From: Ideonella dechloratans
GTDB taxonomy: Bacteria; Pseudomonadota; Gammaproteobacteria; Burkholderiales; Burkholderiaceae_C
Assembly: GCF_021049305.1 (NCBI RefSeq)
Contig: NZ_CP088082.1
Coordinates: 644,899 to 708,898 of the forward strand
Length of the DNA stretch: 64,000 bases
Direction: 5' to 3'
Position 1 is the stretch's first letter; each line of letters opens with the position of its first letter. A program made the position numbers and the translations under genes. The notes under the pieces were generated by a model that was not told the origin of the DNA, searched no databases, and worked only from the letters and a program-made list of their open reading frames with translations. Positions 53,295 through 63,790 of this stretch are shown one piece after another.

Positions 53295-55969
53295 TCGTTG
53301 CTGGCCGGCAAGGACTGGCGTTCCCTCAACCAGCCGTCCAGCACCTCGGCCGGCATGGGGCGCGCGAACAGGTAGCCCTGGCCGTAATCGCAGCCGGCCT
53401 CGGCAAGCAGGTCGCGCTGGGTCGGCGTTTCCACGCCCTCGGCCACCACCTGCATGCCCAACTCGTGGGCCATGCGGATGATGGCCTTGCACAGGGCCAG
53501 GGTGGGGCTGCCTGGCCCCAGGTCGCGCACGAAGGCCTGGTCGATCTTCAGGATGTCGATCGGGTGGCGGTGCAGGTAGGACAGCGAGGAATAGCCGGTG
53601 CCGAAGTCGTCCATCGCCACATGCATGCCGGCCTGGCGCATCTGCGCCAGCTGCTGGCTGACCTCCGGTGAGGCATCCAGCAGCAGGCCCTCGGTGATCT
53701 CCACCGTCATGCAGTCGCCCGGCAGGCCGCGCTGGTGCAGCTGCTCGGGCCAGGCGTGGGCTCGCACACCCAGGCGGAACTGCACCGGCGACTTGTTGAT
53801 GCTGATGTTGAAGCCCGGGTCGTGCACCGCCCGCCAGTGCGCCACCTGGGCCATGGCCTGCTGGAACACCCATTCGCCGATGTCGCGGATCAGGCCGGTG
53901 GATTCGGCGATGGGTATGAACTGGGCCGGGCTGACCATGCCCCGGCTGGGGTGGTGCCAGCGCAGCAGGGCCTCGGCCTTGCGCACGGTGCCGCTGGCCA
54001 GGTGGACGATGGGCTGGTAGTGCACCTCCAGCTGGTGGCCGGGCAGGGCGTCGTGCAGGTCGTTGGCCAGGCGCATGCGGGTCTGGGCCACTTCCTGCAG
54101 GGCCGGCGTGAAGTAGCGGAAGCCGTTGCGTCCGCCGTCCTTGGCCACGTACAGCGCCTGGTCGGCGTGCTTGAGCAGGTCGTCGATGGTCTGGGCGTCG
54201 GCCGGGGCCAGGGCGATGCCGATGCTGGCGGTCACATGCACCCGCTCGGCGCCCAGGGCAAAGGGCTCGCGCAGACGGCCGATGATGCGGTGGGCCAGGT
54301 CGTCGATCTGCTCCTGGGTGGAAACCTGGGGCAGCAGCACCGTGAACTCGTCGCCGCCCATGCGGGCCACGGTGTCGGTCTGGCGCACGCAGCGGGTGAT
54401 GCGTTGTGCGGCTTCCACCAGCAGCAGGTCGCCGTGGCCGTGGCCCAGGGTGTCGTTGACTTCCTTGAAGCGGTCCAGGTCGATCAGCATCAGGGCCAGC
54501 GTCTGGCCGCTGGCCAGGCAGCGCTCCACCTCTTCCTCCAGCCGCAGCCGCAGCATGTGCCGGTTGGGCAGGCCGGTCAGGGTGTCGAAATGGGCCTGGC
54601 GCCAGATCACCGCCTCGGACTGCTTGCGCCGGGAGATGTCGGTGTGGGTGCCGATCATGCGCAGCGGGCGACCCTGGGCGTCCCGGGCAATGACCATGCC
54701 ACGGCTGAGTACCCATTTCCAGCTGCCGTCCTTGCAGAGGATGCGGTGCTCGTGCACGTAGCTGGGGGTGCGTCCCTCCAGGTGATCGGCGCGGGCCTGG
54801 GCCATCGAGGCCCGGTCGTCCGGGTGGGTGCGCTCGTCCATGGCTGCCGCCAGATCCGGCACGGACACCGCGTCCAGCCCGTACATCTCGCGGAAGCGGT
54901 CGGAGAACACCTCCACACCGGTCACCAGGTCCCAGTCCCACACGCCGTCGCCGGCGCACTCCAGGGCCAGCTTCCAGCGCGCCTCGCTTTCGCGCAGCGC
55001 CGCCTCGGCGCGCTTGCGCTCGGTCACATCGATGATCAGGCCCATGCGCACCAGGCCCTCGGGGGTGTCTTCCGGAGGGGCCGTGGTCAGCTCCACCCAC
55101 TTGATCTGGCCGTCGCGCGCGAGGATGCGGAATTCGGTGGCGATGGGCTGGTTATCCCGCCGGGCCGAGGCGATGAGGGTCTGCAGTCCGTCCCGGTCGT
55201 CAGGGTGCCGCTGGCGCTCCAGTGCCTGGGAATCCTGCAGCACCTCTTCGGGCCGCAGGCCGTAGAGCCGCTCGACGCCGGGGCTGACGTAGGTGAAGCG
55301 CCGTTCCTTGCCCTGGATGCACAGGCGGAAGATCACGCCGGGCACCTGGGCCGCCATCAGCCGGAAGGTGCCCTCCGCGCGGTGGTGTTCGGCCAGCACC
55401 ACCTGCAGACCGTGCAGCATGGCGGCCGCTGCGGACACCATCAGCACGTCGGCCAGCAGGCTGTTGAGGGCGATGACCGTGAAGGCTGCCGGGTCCTGCA
55501 GGTTCAGATGCAGGGCGCCGAGTCCCTGGTAGGCCGCCGCCCCCAGGAGCAGCCAGGTCAGCACATTGGCCAGCAGCAGCATCAGGGCTGCACGGCTGCT
55601 CAGCAGCAGGATGGCCAGCACCGGCACCGTCATCAGGTAGGCCTGTCCCACCAGGCCCACCCACCAGAGCAGGGCGGTGCCCAGCAGATGGATCAGCACG
55701 AGCAGGCCCCCGGCCCGCGTGCGAAAGGGGAGTTGGCGCGCCTGCCGCAGCCCGACCACCAGCAGCAGGGCCAGCACGTCGAGCAGCAGCACCGGGTACA
55801 GCGAGCGGTCCCAGGCCAGGGCCATGCTGGGCAGGGCCACCAGTGCCCCCAGGGCGAGAATGAGCGTGAGCATGGCCTGCAGCACATGCTCGCGCCAGCT
55901 GGGCAGGTCGCGCGGGCTGCCCATCGCCTGGAGCAACCGCTGGCGGAATGATTCAAGCACAGCGAACAC
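53291..55969 (-). CDS. PAS-GGDEF-EAL c-di-GMP signalling protein
   Basis: An 892-residue membrane protein. Five or six N-terminal helices (ALVALPSMALAW to ADVLMVSAAAAML) form a membrane sensor. Two PAS domains (VPGVIFRLCIQGKERRFTYVSPGV; WDLVTGVEVFSDRF) precede the cyclase domain with ARMGGDEFTVLL, followed by the EAL domain (KAEALLRWHHPSRG, AMDDFGTGYSSLSYL). Both active-site motifs look intact, so it may be bifunctional. Confidence 0.93.
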   Translation of the reverse strand: MFAVLESFRQRLLQAMGSPRDLPSWREHVLQAMLTLILALGALVALPSMALAWDRSLYPVLLLDVLALLLVVGLRQARQLPFRTRAGGLLVLIHLLGTALLWWVGLVGQAYLMTVPVLAILLLSSRAALMLLLANVLTWLLLGAAAYQGLGALHLNLQDPAAFTVIALNSLLADVLMVSAAAAMLHGLQVVLAEHHRAEGTFRLMAAQVPGVIFRLCIQGKERRFTYVSPGVERLYGLRPEEVLQDSQALERQRHPDDRDGLQTLIASARRDNQPIATEFRILARDGQIKWVELTTAPPEDTPEGLVRMGLIIDVTERKRAEAALRESEARWKLALECAGDGVWDWDLVTGVEVFSDRFREMYGLDAVSVPDLAAAMDERTHPDDRASMAQARADHLEGRTPSYVHEHRILCKDGSWKWVLSRGMVIARDAQGRPLRMIGTHTDISRRKQSEAVIWRQAHFDTLTGLPNRHMLRLRLEEEVERCLASGQTLALMLIDLDRFKEVNDTLGHGHGDLLLVEAAQRITRCVRQTDTVARMGGDEFTVLLPQVSTQEQIDDLAHRIIGRLREPFALGAERVHVTASIGIALAPADAQTIDDLLKHADQALYVAKDGGRNGFRYFTPALQEVAQTRMRLANDLHDALPGHQLEVHYQPIVHLASGTVRKAEALLRWHHPSRGMVSPAQFIPIAESTGLIRDIGEWVFQQAMAQVAHWRAVHDPGFNISINKSPVQFRLGVRAHAWPEQLHQRGLPGDCMTVEITEGLLLDASPEVSQQLAQMRQAGMHVAMDDFGTGYSSLSYLHRHPIDILKIDQAFVRDLGPGSPTLALCKAIIRMAHELGMQVVAEGVETPTQRDLLAEAGCDYGQGYLFARPMPAEVLDGWLRERQSLPASND

Positions 55970-56002
55970 CCCTCCGTGGGTCCAATGCTGCCACGCCTGC
56001 GT

Positions 56003-56036
56003 GAAAAAAGGCCAGGCCCATGGGGGTCCTGGCCTT
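56003..56036 (-). terminator. Rho-independent terminator of the chemoreceptor gene
   Basis: On the minus strand a 9-bp stem AAGGCCAGG/CCTGGCCTT is followed by TTTTTT. It lies 24 bases beyond the MCP stop codon. Confidence 0.88.
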
Positions 56037-56059
56037 CCGGAGATACCCCGGGATGGGGC

Positions 56060-57577
56060 TCAGGCGTGGTTGGCCAGCCGGAAGATGGCCACGGCGCCGC
56101 TCAGGCGCTGGGCCTGGACCTTCAGGCTTTCGGCCGCGGCGGAGGCCTGCTCCACCAGGGCTGCGTTCTGCTGCGTGGCGCCGTCGAGCGAGGCCACCGA
56201 CTGGTTGATCAGGCCGATGCCGCTGCTCTGCTCCTGCGTGGCGTGGGTGATGTCGCCGATCATGCGGGTGACCTTCTCCACGTCGGCGCTGATCTCCTGC
56301 ATGGCGCTGCCGGCCGACTGCACCAGGCGCGAGCCGCTTTCCACCTTTTCGCTGGACGCGTGGATCAGGGTCTTGATCTCGCGGGCGGCGTTGGCGCTGC
56401 GCTGGGCCAGGGTGCGCACCTCGCCGGCCACCACGGCGAAGCCGCGGCCCTGTTCCCCGGCGCGGGCGGCTTCCACCGCCGCGTTCAGGGCCAGGATGTT
56501 GGTCTGGAAGGCGATGCCGTCGATCACGCCGATGATGTCCGAGATCTTGCGGCTGGCTTCGCTGATTTCCTGCATGTTGCTGACCACGCTGCCCACGATC
56601 TCGTTGCCGCGGCTGGCGGCACTGACCGCCTGCTGGGCCAGGTCGTTGGCGGTGTTGGCCACTTCCGCGCTCTGCTGGACCGAACCGGTCAGCTGCTCGA
56701 TCGAGCCGGCGGTGGACTGCAGGTTGGACGCGGTCTGCTCGGTGCGGGCCGAGAGGTCCAGGTTGCCGCTGGCGATCTCCGACGAGGCGGTGGTGATGGA
56801 GTCGGTCGCTTCCCGGATGGTGTGCACCGTCTCGGAGAGCTTGCGGGTCATGGCCGCGAAGCTGGCGCTCAGCGAGCGGGTGTCCTTGGGGTGCACCGGG
56901 ATGTGCACGTTCAGGTCGCCCTCGGCCACCCGGCGCACGGCCCCGGCCAGCTCCATCGGCTCGCTGCCGATGTCGCGCCAGACCGAGACGATCACCCGGT
57001 GCGAGGTGATGCCCAGCACCAGCAGCACCACCAGGCCGGTCAGGCCGGACAGCCATTGGTTGCGGTTGACGCCCTGCGCGGCCGCGGTGAAGCCCTGGGC
57101 CTGCGCGTCGCGGGCCGCCGCCTCCTGCGCGGCCAGCTGCTTCTCGAAATCGGCCTGCTTGGCCTGCATGGCCGGCAGCAGGGCGGAGAAGTCCTGTTTG
57201 TCCAGCATGGCCTTGGTGGCGGCCAGCGCGGCGTCGTGCCAGCCGTTGAAGGCCTGGCGCAGCGCCTGGGCGCTGTCGGCCTTGCCCTCCAGGCCGGCCG
57301 CCGTGTCGAAGGCCTTGGCAACATCGGCCTGCAGCGGCTTGAGTTCGTCGAGCTTGCCGGGGTCGCCCTCGGAAGCGGCCGACTGCAGCGTCATGCGCAG
57401 CTGCTCGGCGTCCCGGCCCACGCGCAGCATGGATTCCAGGTAAGGGTTGTCGACATTCTGCAGGTGCGCCAGGGTGGTCTGGGTGCTGTGGCCCACCACG
57501 ATGGCGCTGCTCAGGCCGACGATGAACACGCCGGCGGCGGCCAGCGGCAGCATCCAGATCTTGGTGCGGAACTTCAT
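56060..57577 (-). CDS. Methyl-accepting chemotaxis protein
   Basis: A 505-residue chemoreceptor. Helix 1 ([22 protein letters not shown]), a periplasmic four-helix-bundle domain (residues 35-190), helix 2 ([17 protein letters not shown]), a HAMP domain and a long coiled coil are seen. The signalling tip is [34 protein letters not shown]. There is no NWETF tether. It lies downstream of a PstS-like protein and a porin in the same direction, so it may sense an anion or nutrient bound by that protein. Confidence 0.94.
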   Translation of the reverse strand: MKFRTKIWMLPLAAAGVFIVGLSSAIVVGHSTQTTLAHLQNVDNPYLESMLRVGRDAEQLRMTLQSAASEGDPGKLDELKPLQADVAKAFDTAAGLEGKADSAQALRQAFNGWHDAALAATKAMLDKQDFSALLPAMQAKQADFEKQLAAQEAAARDAQAQGFTAAAQGVNRNQWLSGLTGLVVLLVLGITSHRVIVSVWRDIGSEPMELAGAVRRVAEGDLNVHIPVHPKDTRSLSASFAAMTRKLSETVHTIREATDSITTASSEIASGNLDLSARTEQTASNLQSTAGSIEQLTGSVQQSAEVANTANDLAQQAVSAASRGNEIVGSVVSNMQEISEASRKISDIIGVIDGIAFQTNILALNAAVEAARAGEQGRGFAVVAGEVRTLAQRSANAAREIKTLIHASSEKVESGSRLVQSAGSAMQEISADVEKVTRMIGDITHATQEQSSGIGLINQSVASLDGATQQNAALVEQASAAAESLKVQAQRLSGAVAIFRLANHA

Positions 57578-57660
57578 GGGCAGATCCTCTGGGGCAGCTT
57601 CTTCAGGCAGAAAGGCCCGGCGGCGGGTGCTGCGCCCTGTCCGCCGCCAGGCATCTCCGG

Positions 57661-58059
57661 TCAGTTCAGGGTGACCAGCACCTTGACCGAGCCGTCCACC
57701 GCCGACTTGTCGATGTAGCCGATGGTCTTGGGGTCGGCGGCCACGGCCTTCTTCACCGCGGCGGCGTCCGGGTACTCCTTGGGCGGCTGGCCCTTGCCGG
57801 TGAACACCAGGCGCGACCAGGTGGCCTTCACCTGGGCCGCGTCACGGCCGGTGGCCTTGGTGTAGAACTCGCCGCGCAGCGGATTGCCCTCGGGCAGGTC
57901 CACCGGCGTGGCGGCATTGCTCTTGCCCAGGTAGACGTCGGCCACCTGGTCCTTGGACAGGGCGGCGGCGCCAGGGGCCCCGATGACGACCAGTTCGGCA
58001 TGGGCCGCACCCAGCAGACCCGACAGCAGGGCGGCGCCCAGGATGGTTTGATACTTCAT
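57661..58059 (-). CDS. Small PstS-like periplasmic binding protein
   Basis: A 132-residue exported protein (signal [17 protein letters not shown]). [98 protein letters not shown] is one lobe of the phosphate-binding-protein family. It is about half the length of PstS and has no transporter genes nearby. A role in ligand sensing with the following chemoreceptor is inference. Confidence 0.87.
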   Translation of the reverse strand: MKYQTILGAALLSGLLGAAHAELVVIGAPGAAALSKDQVADVYLGKSNAATPVDLPEGNPLRGEFYTKATGRDAAQVKATWSRLVFTGKGQPPKEYPDAAAVKKAVAADPKTIGYIDKSAVDGSVKVLVTLN

Positions 58060-58084
58060 GTTGTGTGTCCTGCGGGTGGTGCGA

Positions 58085-59221
58085 TCAGAAGACGAAGTCG
58101 GCGCCCAGGCTGAACACCGAGACCTTGTGCTGGCTGGTCGCATCCGGGGTCACGAAGGCCTCCGGGTCGTTGGCCTTGTACTGGTCGACCTGGGCTTTCA
58201 GGGCGATGTTGGGGGCCACGTCGTAGCGCAGGCTCACCCCCACGCTGGACGGGTGGGTCTTGTCGGTGCCGCCCATCATTTCGTTGTCGGCCTTGGACCA
58301 GATCACCATCGGCAGCACATTGCCGAAGCGCCAGCCGGCGGCCACATAGGCGTACTTGCCTTCGATGACCTTGCCGACGAAAGGCATGGCGTTCTGGGTG
58401 CGGCGGGCCCACTCGGCCAGCACCAGGGCGGAGCCGTTGTCGTACTGCAGGCCGGCGCTGACGTACTTGTCGTGGATGGTGGGTTCGATGCCCGGGATGC
58501 CGGTGAACGGGGTGTTCAGCCGCACCGTGCCCACGCGGGCTGTCCAGTCGCGGTATTCGGCGGTCGCGCTGAAGGCGTAGGTGTCCTTGCTGTCGATGTG
58601 GAAGCTGCCCAGGTGCGGCAGCACGCCATAAGCCTCCGCCTTGCCGTAGGTGGCCTGGGCCGACAGATTGACGCCGCCGAAGCTGTCGCGCCAGTTGGCC
58701 TGCACGCCGTCCAGGTTGCTCATCAGCTGGCTGGAATACAGGTGCAGCGGTGCGCGCAGCCAGGGGGCGGCATAGCCGACGTTGAGCGAGTCGGACAGCA
58801 GGAACGCCGGCAGCACCACGCGGCCCAGGCGCAGGTTCAGCGAGGGCAGGGCGTTGTACTGGGCGTACAGCCACTCGACCTGCGGATCGAAGTCCTTGTC
58901 GCGGCCGAAATCGGCGTCCTCGGCGCCGGTCATGCGGCGTTGGCCCACCAGCTGACCGGTGACGGACAGGTCGGCATTGAACTTGACCACCGCCTGGATG
59001 CCGAAGCGCGAGTCGTTGCCCAGGTCGATGGACTGGCCGACGCCCTTGGAGCGGCTGGCCTTGGAACGGAACTCCAGTTGGTCGTTGTTGGTCGCGGTGG
59101 CGGCCACCGTGCCATAGCCGCTCACGTCCACCGTGACGCCGTTGCCGACTTCGACCGCATGGGCCGAGGTGAACGCGCAGGCGGCCAGGGCGACCGCGTG
59201 CAGGGCGGGGTTTTTCTTCAT
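58085..59221 (-). CDS. Outer-membrane porin-like beta-barrel protein
   Basis: A 378-residue outer-membrane protein with a signal (ALHAVALAACAFTSAHA). Alternating-strand segments (VEVGNGVTVDVSGYGTVAATATNNDQ; GVSLRYDVAPNIALKAQVDQYKAN) end in SLGADFVF with a terminal Phe, as barrel assembly requires. The second Met (MKKNPALH) was chosen for the signal length. It lies 25 bp upstream of the PstS-like gene in the same direction. Confidence 0.88.
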   Translation of the reverse strand: MKKNPALHAVALAACAFTSAHAVEVGNGVTVDVSGYGTVAATATNNDQLEFRSKASRSKGVGQSIDLGNDSRFGIQAVVKFNADLSVTGQLVGQRRMTGAEDADFGRDKDFDPQVEWLYAQYNALPSLNLRLGRVVLPAFLLSDSLNVGYAAPWLRAPLHLYSSQLMSNLDGVQANWRDSFGGVNLSAQATYGKAEAYGVLPHLGSFHIDSKDTYAFSATAEYRDWTARVGTVRLNTPFTGIPGIEPTIHDKYVSAGLQYDNGSALVLAEWARRTQNAMPFVGKVIEGKYAYVAAGWRFGNVLPMVIWSKADNEMMGGTDKTHPSSVGVSLRYDVAPNIALKAQVDQYKANDPEAFVTPDATSQHKVSVFSLGADFVF

Positions 59222-59414
59222 GGGGAGGGTCCTTCCGATCAAGCGGTTTGCGCCTCGGGCCTTCTGCCGGGCCCTGGCGACGAGGTTGTGTCGGAAGGTT
59301 ATCGACGGCCTCTGTTCCGTCTTGACACAAAAAGTACCGGGTTTGACCCCGTCTTTCCCGGAAACAGGGCAAACCCTCGGGGGTGTCTTGATTTCAAGAA
59401 AGTCGGGAGAGGGC

Positions 59415-59444
59415 TTGCATGGCCACCAAAACCCATGCTATAGT
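59415..59444 (+). promoter_or_regulatory. Sigma-70 promoter of tRNA-Leu
   Basis: TTGCAT and TATAGT separated by 18 bases, 50 bp before the tRNA, match a -35/-10 pair well. Confidence 0.75.
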
Positions 59445-59494
59445 GCGCAGCTTACCGGGGTTGCTGCAGTGAACGGCAACAACCTCAGTCACCT

Positions 59495-59579
<85 letters not shown>

Positions 59580-59586
59580 AACAGCC

Positions 59587-59620
59587 AACGGCCTGCACAG
59601 CAATGTGCAGGCCGTTTCGG
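59587..59620 (+). terminator. Hairpin terminator after tRNA-Leu
   Basis: A perfect 13-bp stem (AACGGCCTGCACA and its complement) with loop GCAA, followed by TTTCGGTTT, begins eight bases after the tRNA. Confidence 0.85.
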
Positions 59621-59681
59621 TTTGTGAGAGCCGGCTTGTGGGCCCGGCGTGAAGCACGCCGCCGTCAGGCGGCGGCCGGGT

Positions 59682-60848
59682 TCAGTCCTGCCCGAACAGG
59701 TCCCGGGTGTAGACCCGGTCCTTGACGCCCTGCAGCTCGGGCACCAGGCGGTTGGCCACAATCACGTCGGCCTGGGCCAGGAAGGCGGGCAGGTCGTGCA
59801 GCACCCTGGAGCCGAAGAAGCTCTCTTCCTTCAGGGCCGGCTCGTAGACGATCACCTCCACGCCCTTGGCCTTGATGCGCTTCATGATCCCCTGGATGCT
59901 GCTGGCGCGGAAGTTGTCCGAGCCGGCCTTCATGATCAGGCGGTGGATGCCCACCACCTTGGGCCGGCGGCGCAGGATGTCGTCGGCCACGAAGTCCTTG
60001 CGCGTGGTGTTGGAGTCCACGATGGCGCGGATCAGCGTCTGCGGCACCTGGCTGTAGTTGGCCAGCAGCTGCTTGGTGTCCTTGGGCAGGCAGTAGCCGC
60101 CATAGCCGAAGCTCGGGTTGTTGTAGTGGTCGCCGATGCGCGGGTCCAGGCAGACGCCGTCGATGATCTGGCGCGTGTCCAGCCCGTGGGTGGCGGCGTA
60201 GGTGTCGAGTTCGTTGAAGTAGGCCACCCGCATCGCCAGGTAGGTGTTGGCGAAGAGCTTGATGGCCTCGGCCTCGGTGCTGTCGGTCAGCAGCACCGGT
60301 GCATCGGGCTTCTGCGAGCCTTCGCGCAGCAGGTCGGCAAAGCGCCGGGCCCGTTCGCTCTTCTCGCCCACCACGATGCGCGAGGGGTGCAGGTTGTCGT
60401 ACAGCGCCTTGCCCTCGCGCAGGAACTCGGGCGAGAAGATCAGGTTCTCGCAGCCCAGCTCGGCGCTGAGCTGCCGGGTGTAGCCCACCGGCACGGTGGA
60501 CTTGATGACCATCACCGCTTCGGGGGCCAGGGCCATTACGTCGCGCACCACCGCCTCCACCGAGGTGGTGTCGAAGTAGTTGGTGACCGGGTCGTAGTCG
60601 GTGGGCGTGGCGATGACCACGTAGTCGGCCCCGGCGTAGGCCTGGGCCTTGTCCAGCGTGAAGGTGAGGTTCAGCGTGCGGTGGGCCAGGAAGTCCTCGA
60701 TCTCGCGGTCGGCGATCGGGCTCTGGCGGGCATTGAGCAGCGCCACCTTGTCGGCATTGATGTCCAGACCCACCACCTCGTGGTGCTGGGCCAGCAGCAC
60801 GGCATTGGACAGGCCCACATAGCCCGTTCCTGCAACGGCAATCTTCAT
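59682..60848 (-). CDS. ugd: UDP-glucose 6-dehydrogenase
   Basis: A 388-residue NAD-dependent enzyme making UDP-glucuronate for polysaccharides. [31 protein letters not shown] is the NAD site, [10 protein letters not shown] and SPEFLREG follow, and [15 protein letters not shown] contains the catalytic Cys. Length is normal for the short bacterial form. No polysaccharide genes are directly adjacent. Confidence 0.96.
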   Translation of the reverse strand: MKIAVAGTGYVGLSNAVLLAQHHEVVGLDINADKVALLNARQSPIADREIEDFLAHRTLNLTFTLDKAQAYAGADYVVIATPTDYDPVTNYFDTTSVEAVVRDVMALAPEAVMVIKSTVPVGYTRQLSAELGCENLIFSPEFLREGKALYDNLHPSRIVVGEKSERARRFADLLREGSQKPDAPVLLTDSTEAEAIKLFANTYLAMRVAYFNELDTYAATHGLDTRQIIDGVCLDPRIGDHYNNPSFGYGGYCLPKDTKQLLANYSQVPQTLIRAIVDSNTTRKDFVADDILRRRPKVVGIHRLIMKAGSDNFRASSIQGIMKRIKAKGVEVIVYEPALKEESFFGSRVLHDLPAFLAQADVIVANRLVPELQGVKDRVYTRDLFGQD

Positions 60849-60897
60849 CGCGTCCTCGTCACCGGATGGAATGTCCGGACATGTGCTGATTCTCGCC

Positions 60898-62697
60898 TCA
60901 GTTGGCGGGCAGGGCATCTCCTGCAAGGGTGGGATGCCGGGGCTGCAGCGCGTCCCGGTGCAGTCCTCCACCCAGGGCCTTGGCCTGGCGCTTGGCCCGG
61001 GCCGCGGCATTGGCCACGTCCTCCGGGCGGAGGTGGCCGCCCTCCTGGGCCGGCACCTGCACCGCACCGACGCTGAGCGTGGTCAGGGGGTGAAAGCGCA
61101 GGTTGCCGTGGCGGTCTTCGGCCATCACGCCGCCAGCCAGGCGCTCGGCCTCGTCGTAGAGGCCGGCGGCGGCTTCGTTGAAGTCGCTCAGGGCTTGCCG
61201 GCTGCGGGTCTCCCAGTCGTCGCTCTGGAACAGCACGACGAAGTCGTCGCCGCCCACATGGCCCACGAAGTCGCGGCGGGCGTCCGCATGGCGGGTGATG
61301 GCTTGCGCGGCCAGCAGGATCATCTCATCGCCACGCCAGTAACCATACAGGTCGTTGAAGGGCTTGAACTGGTTGAGGTCGAAATAGCAGGCCACGAAGT
61401 CCCGGCCCGCTTCCAGCAGCCGCTCGATGTGCTGGGTGATCGGGATGTTGCCGGGCAGCAGGGTCAGCGGGTTGGCGTGGCGTGCGGCCTCGATGCGGGC
61501 CTCGGTCACCGCGCGCACCAGATCCTCGCCCGCGCCCAGCCCGCGGTAACGGCCATGCTCCACGATGATGACCCCCTCGGACAGATAGCGCTGGTCCTCG
61601 CTGGTGAGCACCGCGGTCAGGGTGTCGATGTCGGCGGTCAGGTCCAGCAGGCGCGGCGACAGGTTGGCCGACAGGGTGCAGGACTGGCGGCCGTAGAGCT
61701 CCTTGAAGTAGGGCTTGGCGTACTGGGTGACGAAGCGGGTGCGGCTCACCAGGCCCAGGGGCCGATGGGCCTCGTCCACGATGGCGATGGCGTGCGCGGC
61801 CTCGTCGGCCGAGAAGCGCTGCAGCAGTTCATCGTTGCTCAGGGACGGCGTCACCGGGGCGATCTCCCGCAGCACCTGGGGCACGGCCGCGCGGCGGTGG
61901 GCGGTGCGGCGCCGTTCGGGGAAGACCGCCAGATCCTTGCGGTCGATCACCGCCAGGGCCGCGGGTTGGGCTCTCGCCACGGGCGTGTGGGCCGGCCGGC
62001 CCAGCAGCCAGCCCTGGCCCAGGCGGATGCCCAGGTCGCGCACCAGATGCAGCTCGTCCTCGGTCTCGATGCCCTCGGCGATCAGCGTCGAGCCGAAGAC
62101 CTGGGCGATCTGGATCAGCGCCCGCAGCGTCTGCAGCTTCTCCGGGTGCTGGGGCAGCTGGTGCACGAAGTAGCGATCGATCTTGACGAACTCGGGCTTC
62201 AGCTCGGACCACAGCCGCAGGCTGGAGCGGCCGTCGCCGAAGTCGTCCAGGGCGATCTGCACCTTGTGGCGCCGCAGCCGGGCCACGGCGGCTTCCAGCG
62301 TGGCGATGTCGCGCACCCGTTCGTGCTCGGTCAGCTCGATGACCACGCCGCTGGCGGACAAATGCGCCTCTTCGGTCAGGGTCAGCAGCAGGTTCAGGTC
62401 GGCCTGGGCCAGCGCGGTGACCAGGGCCTGGGCGCTCAGGTTCACGAACAGCCGGCCGGCCGGGCGCAACGCCATCCAGGCGCGCAGGGCCAGGCGCACG
62501 CATTCGATTTCCAGCGCGACGGCGCAACCTTCCTCGCGCGCGGCGGCGAAGAGCTCATCGGGGCTGCGCCAGGGGCAGCCTGCCGGCGTGCGGATCAGCG
62601 CCTCATGCGCGGCGCTGTGACCTTCGGCGAGGTCCGCAATGGGCTGGAAATGGGGATGCAGGCCGCCCTGCGCCAAGAGGGCTTTGACGGTTCCCAC
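60898..62697 (-). CDS. EAL-CBS-GGDEF c-di-GMP signalling protein
   Basis: About 599 residues. An N-terminal EAL domain ([36 protein letters not shown]) is followed by a CBS-pair-like region ([32 protein letters not shown]) and a C-terminal cyclase domain with [11 protein letters not shown], a GGDDF variant. This order and cytoplasmic location are a known architecture. I chose the GTG giving [12 protein letters not shown]; no ATG is suitable. It is divergent from the antiporter gene. Confidence 0.9.
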   Translation of the reverse strand: MGTVKALLAQGGLHPHFQPIADLAEGHSAAHEALIRTPAGCPWRSPDELFAAAREEGCAVALEIECVRLALRAWMALRPAGRLFVNLSAQALVTALAQADLNLLLTLTEEAHLSASGVVIELTEHERVRDIATLEAAVARLRRHKVQIALDDFGDGRSSLRLWSELKPEFVKIDRYFVHQLPQHPEKLQTLRALIQIAQVFGSTLIAEGIETEDELHLVRDLGIRLGQGWLLGRPAHTPVARAQPAALAVIDRKDLAVFPERRRTAHRRAAVPQVLREIAPVTPSLSNDELLQRFSADEAAHAIAIVDEAHRPLGLVSRTRFVTQYAKPYFKELYGRQSCTLSANLSPRLLDLTADIDTLTAVLTSEDQRYLSEGVIIVEHGRYRGLGAGEDLVRAVTEARIEAARHANPLTLLPGNIPITQHIERLLEAGRDFVACYFDLNQFKPFNDLYGYWRGDEMILLAAQAITRHADARRDFVGHVGGDDFVVLFQSDDWETRSRQALSDFNEAAAGLYDEAERLAGGVMAEDRHGNLRFHPLTTLSVGAVQVPAQEGGHLRPEDVANAAARAKRQAKALGGGLHRDALQPRHPTLAGDALPAN

Positions 62698-62781
62698 TGG
62701 GACGATGGTGAAGACAGTACGGCTGGTTACGATAGCCGATGCGCATGTCGGTTCGGTGACCGGGACAGCAGGGAGGGTCAG

Positions 62782-63783
62782 GTGGCACTTTGGGGGGTGT
62801 GGTTGCAGTTTCTGGGGTGCATGGCCCTCATCGGGGTGGCCGGTGTCCACCTGAGCCGGCAGGGCGAGGTGATCGCCGGGCTCACCGGCTGGTCCCGGGG
62901 CTGGATCGGCCTGGTGCTGGTGGCCACCGTCACCTCCCTGCCGGAGCTGGTGACCGGCCTGGGGGCGGTGCGGGTGGCCGGTTCCCCCGATCTGGCGGCC
63001 GGTGATGCGCTGGGCAGTTGCGTGTTCAACCTCCTGCTCGTCGCCGGGGTGGACGGGCTGTACCGGCGAGGCAGCCTGTTCGTGCTGGCATCCTCCAGCC
63101 ATGTGTTCTCGGCGGCCTGGTCGGTCGGTGCCCTGGCGCTGGTGGGCCTGACCCTGCTGCTTTCGCCGCAAGGGCGGGTGCCGGTCCTCGGCCATGTCAG
63201 CCTCACCAGCCTCGCGCTGCTGCTGCTCTACCTGATGGCCGTGCGTGCGCTGTACCGCATCGAGAACCGCCGGGCCGAATCGCCGGTTGCCGGGCCAGGG
63301 CCCGACCGCCCGGCCCTGCGCCGCGCGGTGATGGTCTATCTGCTGGCCGCGCTCATCATCGTGGCCGCCGGGCTGTGGCTGCCGGTGGTGGGGGCCGCCC
63401 TGGCCCGCCAGATGGGCTGGACCGATTCGCTGGTGGGCACCCTGCTGATGGCCCTGGTCACCTCGGTGCCCGAGATGGCGGCCACCTGGGGCGCCCTGCG
63501 GGTGGGGGCGGTGGACATGGCTCTGGGCAATCTGCTGGGCAGCAACCTGTTCGACCTGCTCATCCTGGGGCTGGATGATCTGGCCTACCCGGTCGGCCCG
63601 CTCTACGCGGCCTTGGCCCCGGCCCAAGCCTACACCGCCCTGGTGGCTATCCTGATGAACGCGGTGGTCATGGGGGCGCTGGTCTACCGGCCGGCGCGCC
63701 GCCTGTGGGGCACGGTCAGCCCGGCCGGGGCGATGCTGGTCGGGCTCTACCTGCTCAACATCTGGCTGCAGGCCGCGCCCTAG
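62782..63783 (+). CDS. Ca2+/cation antiporter (CaCA family)
   Basis: A 333-residue inner-membrane exchanger with about ten helices. The two alpha repeats are VATVTSLPELVTGLGAVR...GDALGSCVFNLLLV and MALVTSVPEMAATWGALR...GNLLGSNLFDLLIL, each with the conserved TSxPE and GSxxFN/D. The GTG start has GGAGG upstream. The cation is probably Ca2+ against Na+ or H+. Confidence 0.92.
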   Translation: MALWGVWLQFLGCMALIGVAGVHLSRQGEVIAGLTGWSRGWIGLVLVATVTSLPELVTGLGAVRVAGSPDLAAGDALGSCVFNLLLVAGVDGLYRRGSLFVLASSSHVFSAAWSVGALALVGLTLLLSPQGRVPVLGHVSLTSLALLLLYLMAVRALYRIENRRAESPVAGPGPDRPALRRAVMVYLLAALIIVAAGLWLPVVGAALARQMGWTDSLVGTLLMALVTSVPEMAATWGALRVGAVDMALGNLLGSNLFDLLILGLDDLAYPVGPLYAALAPAQAYTALVAILMNAVVMGALVYRPARRLWGTVSPAGAMLVGLYLLNIWLQAAP

Positions 63784-63790
63784 ACCCTCC

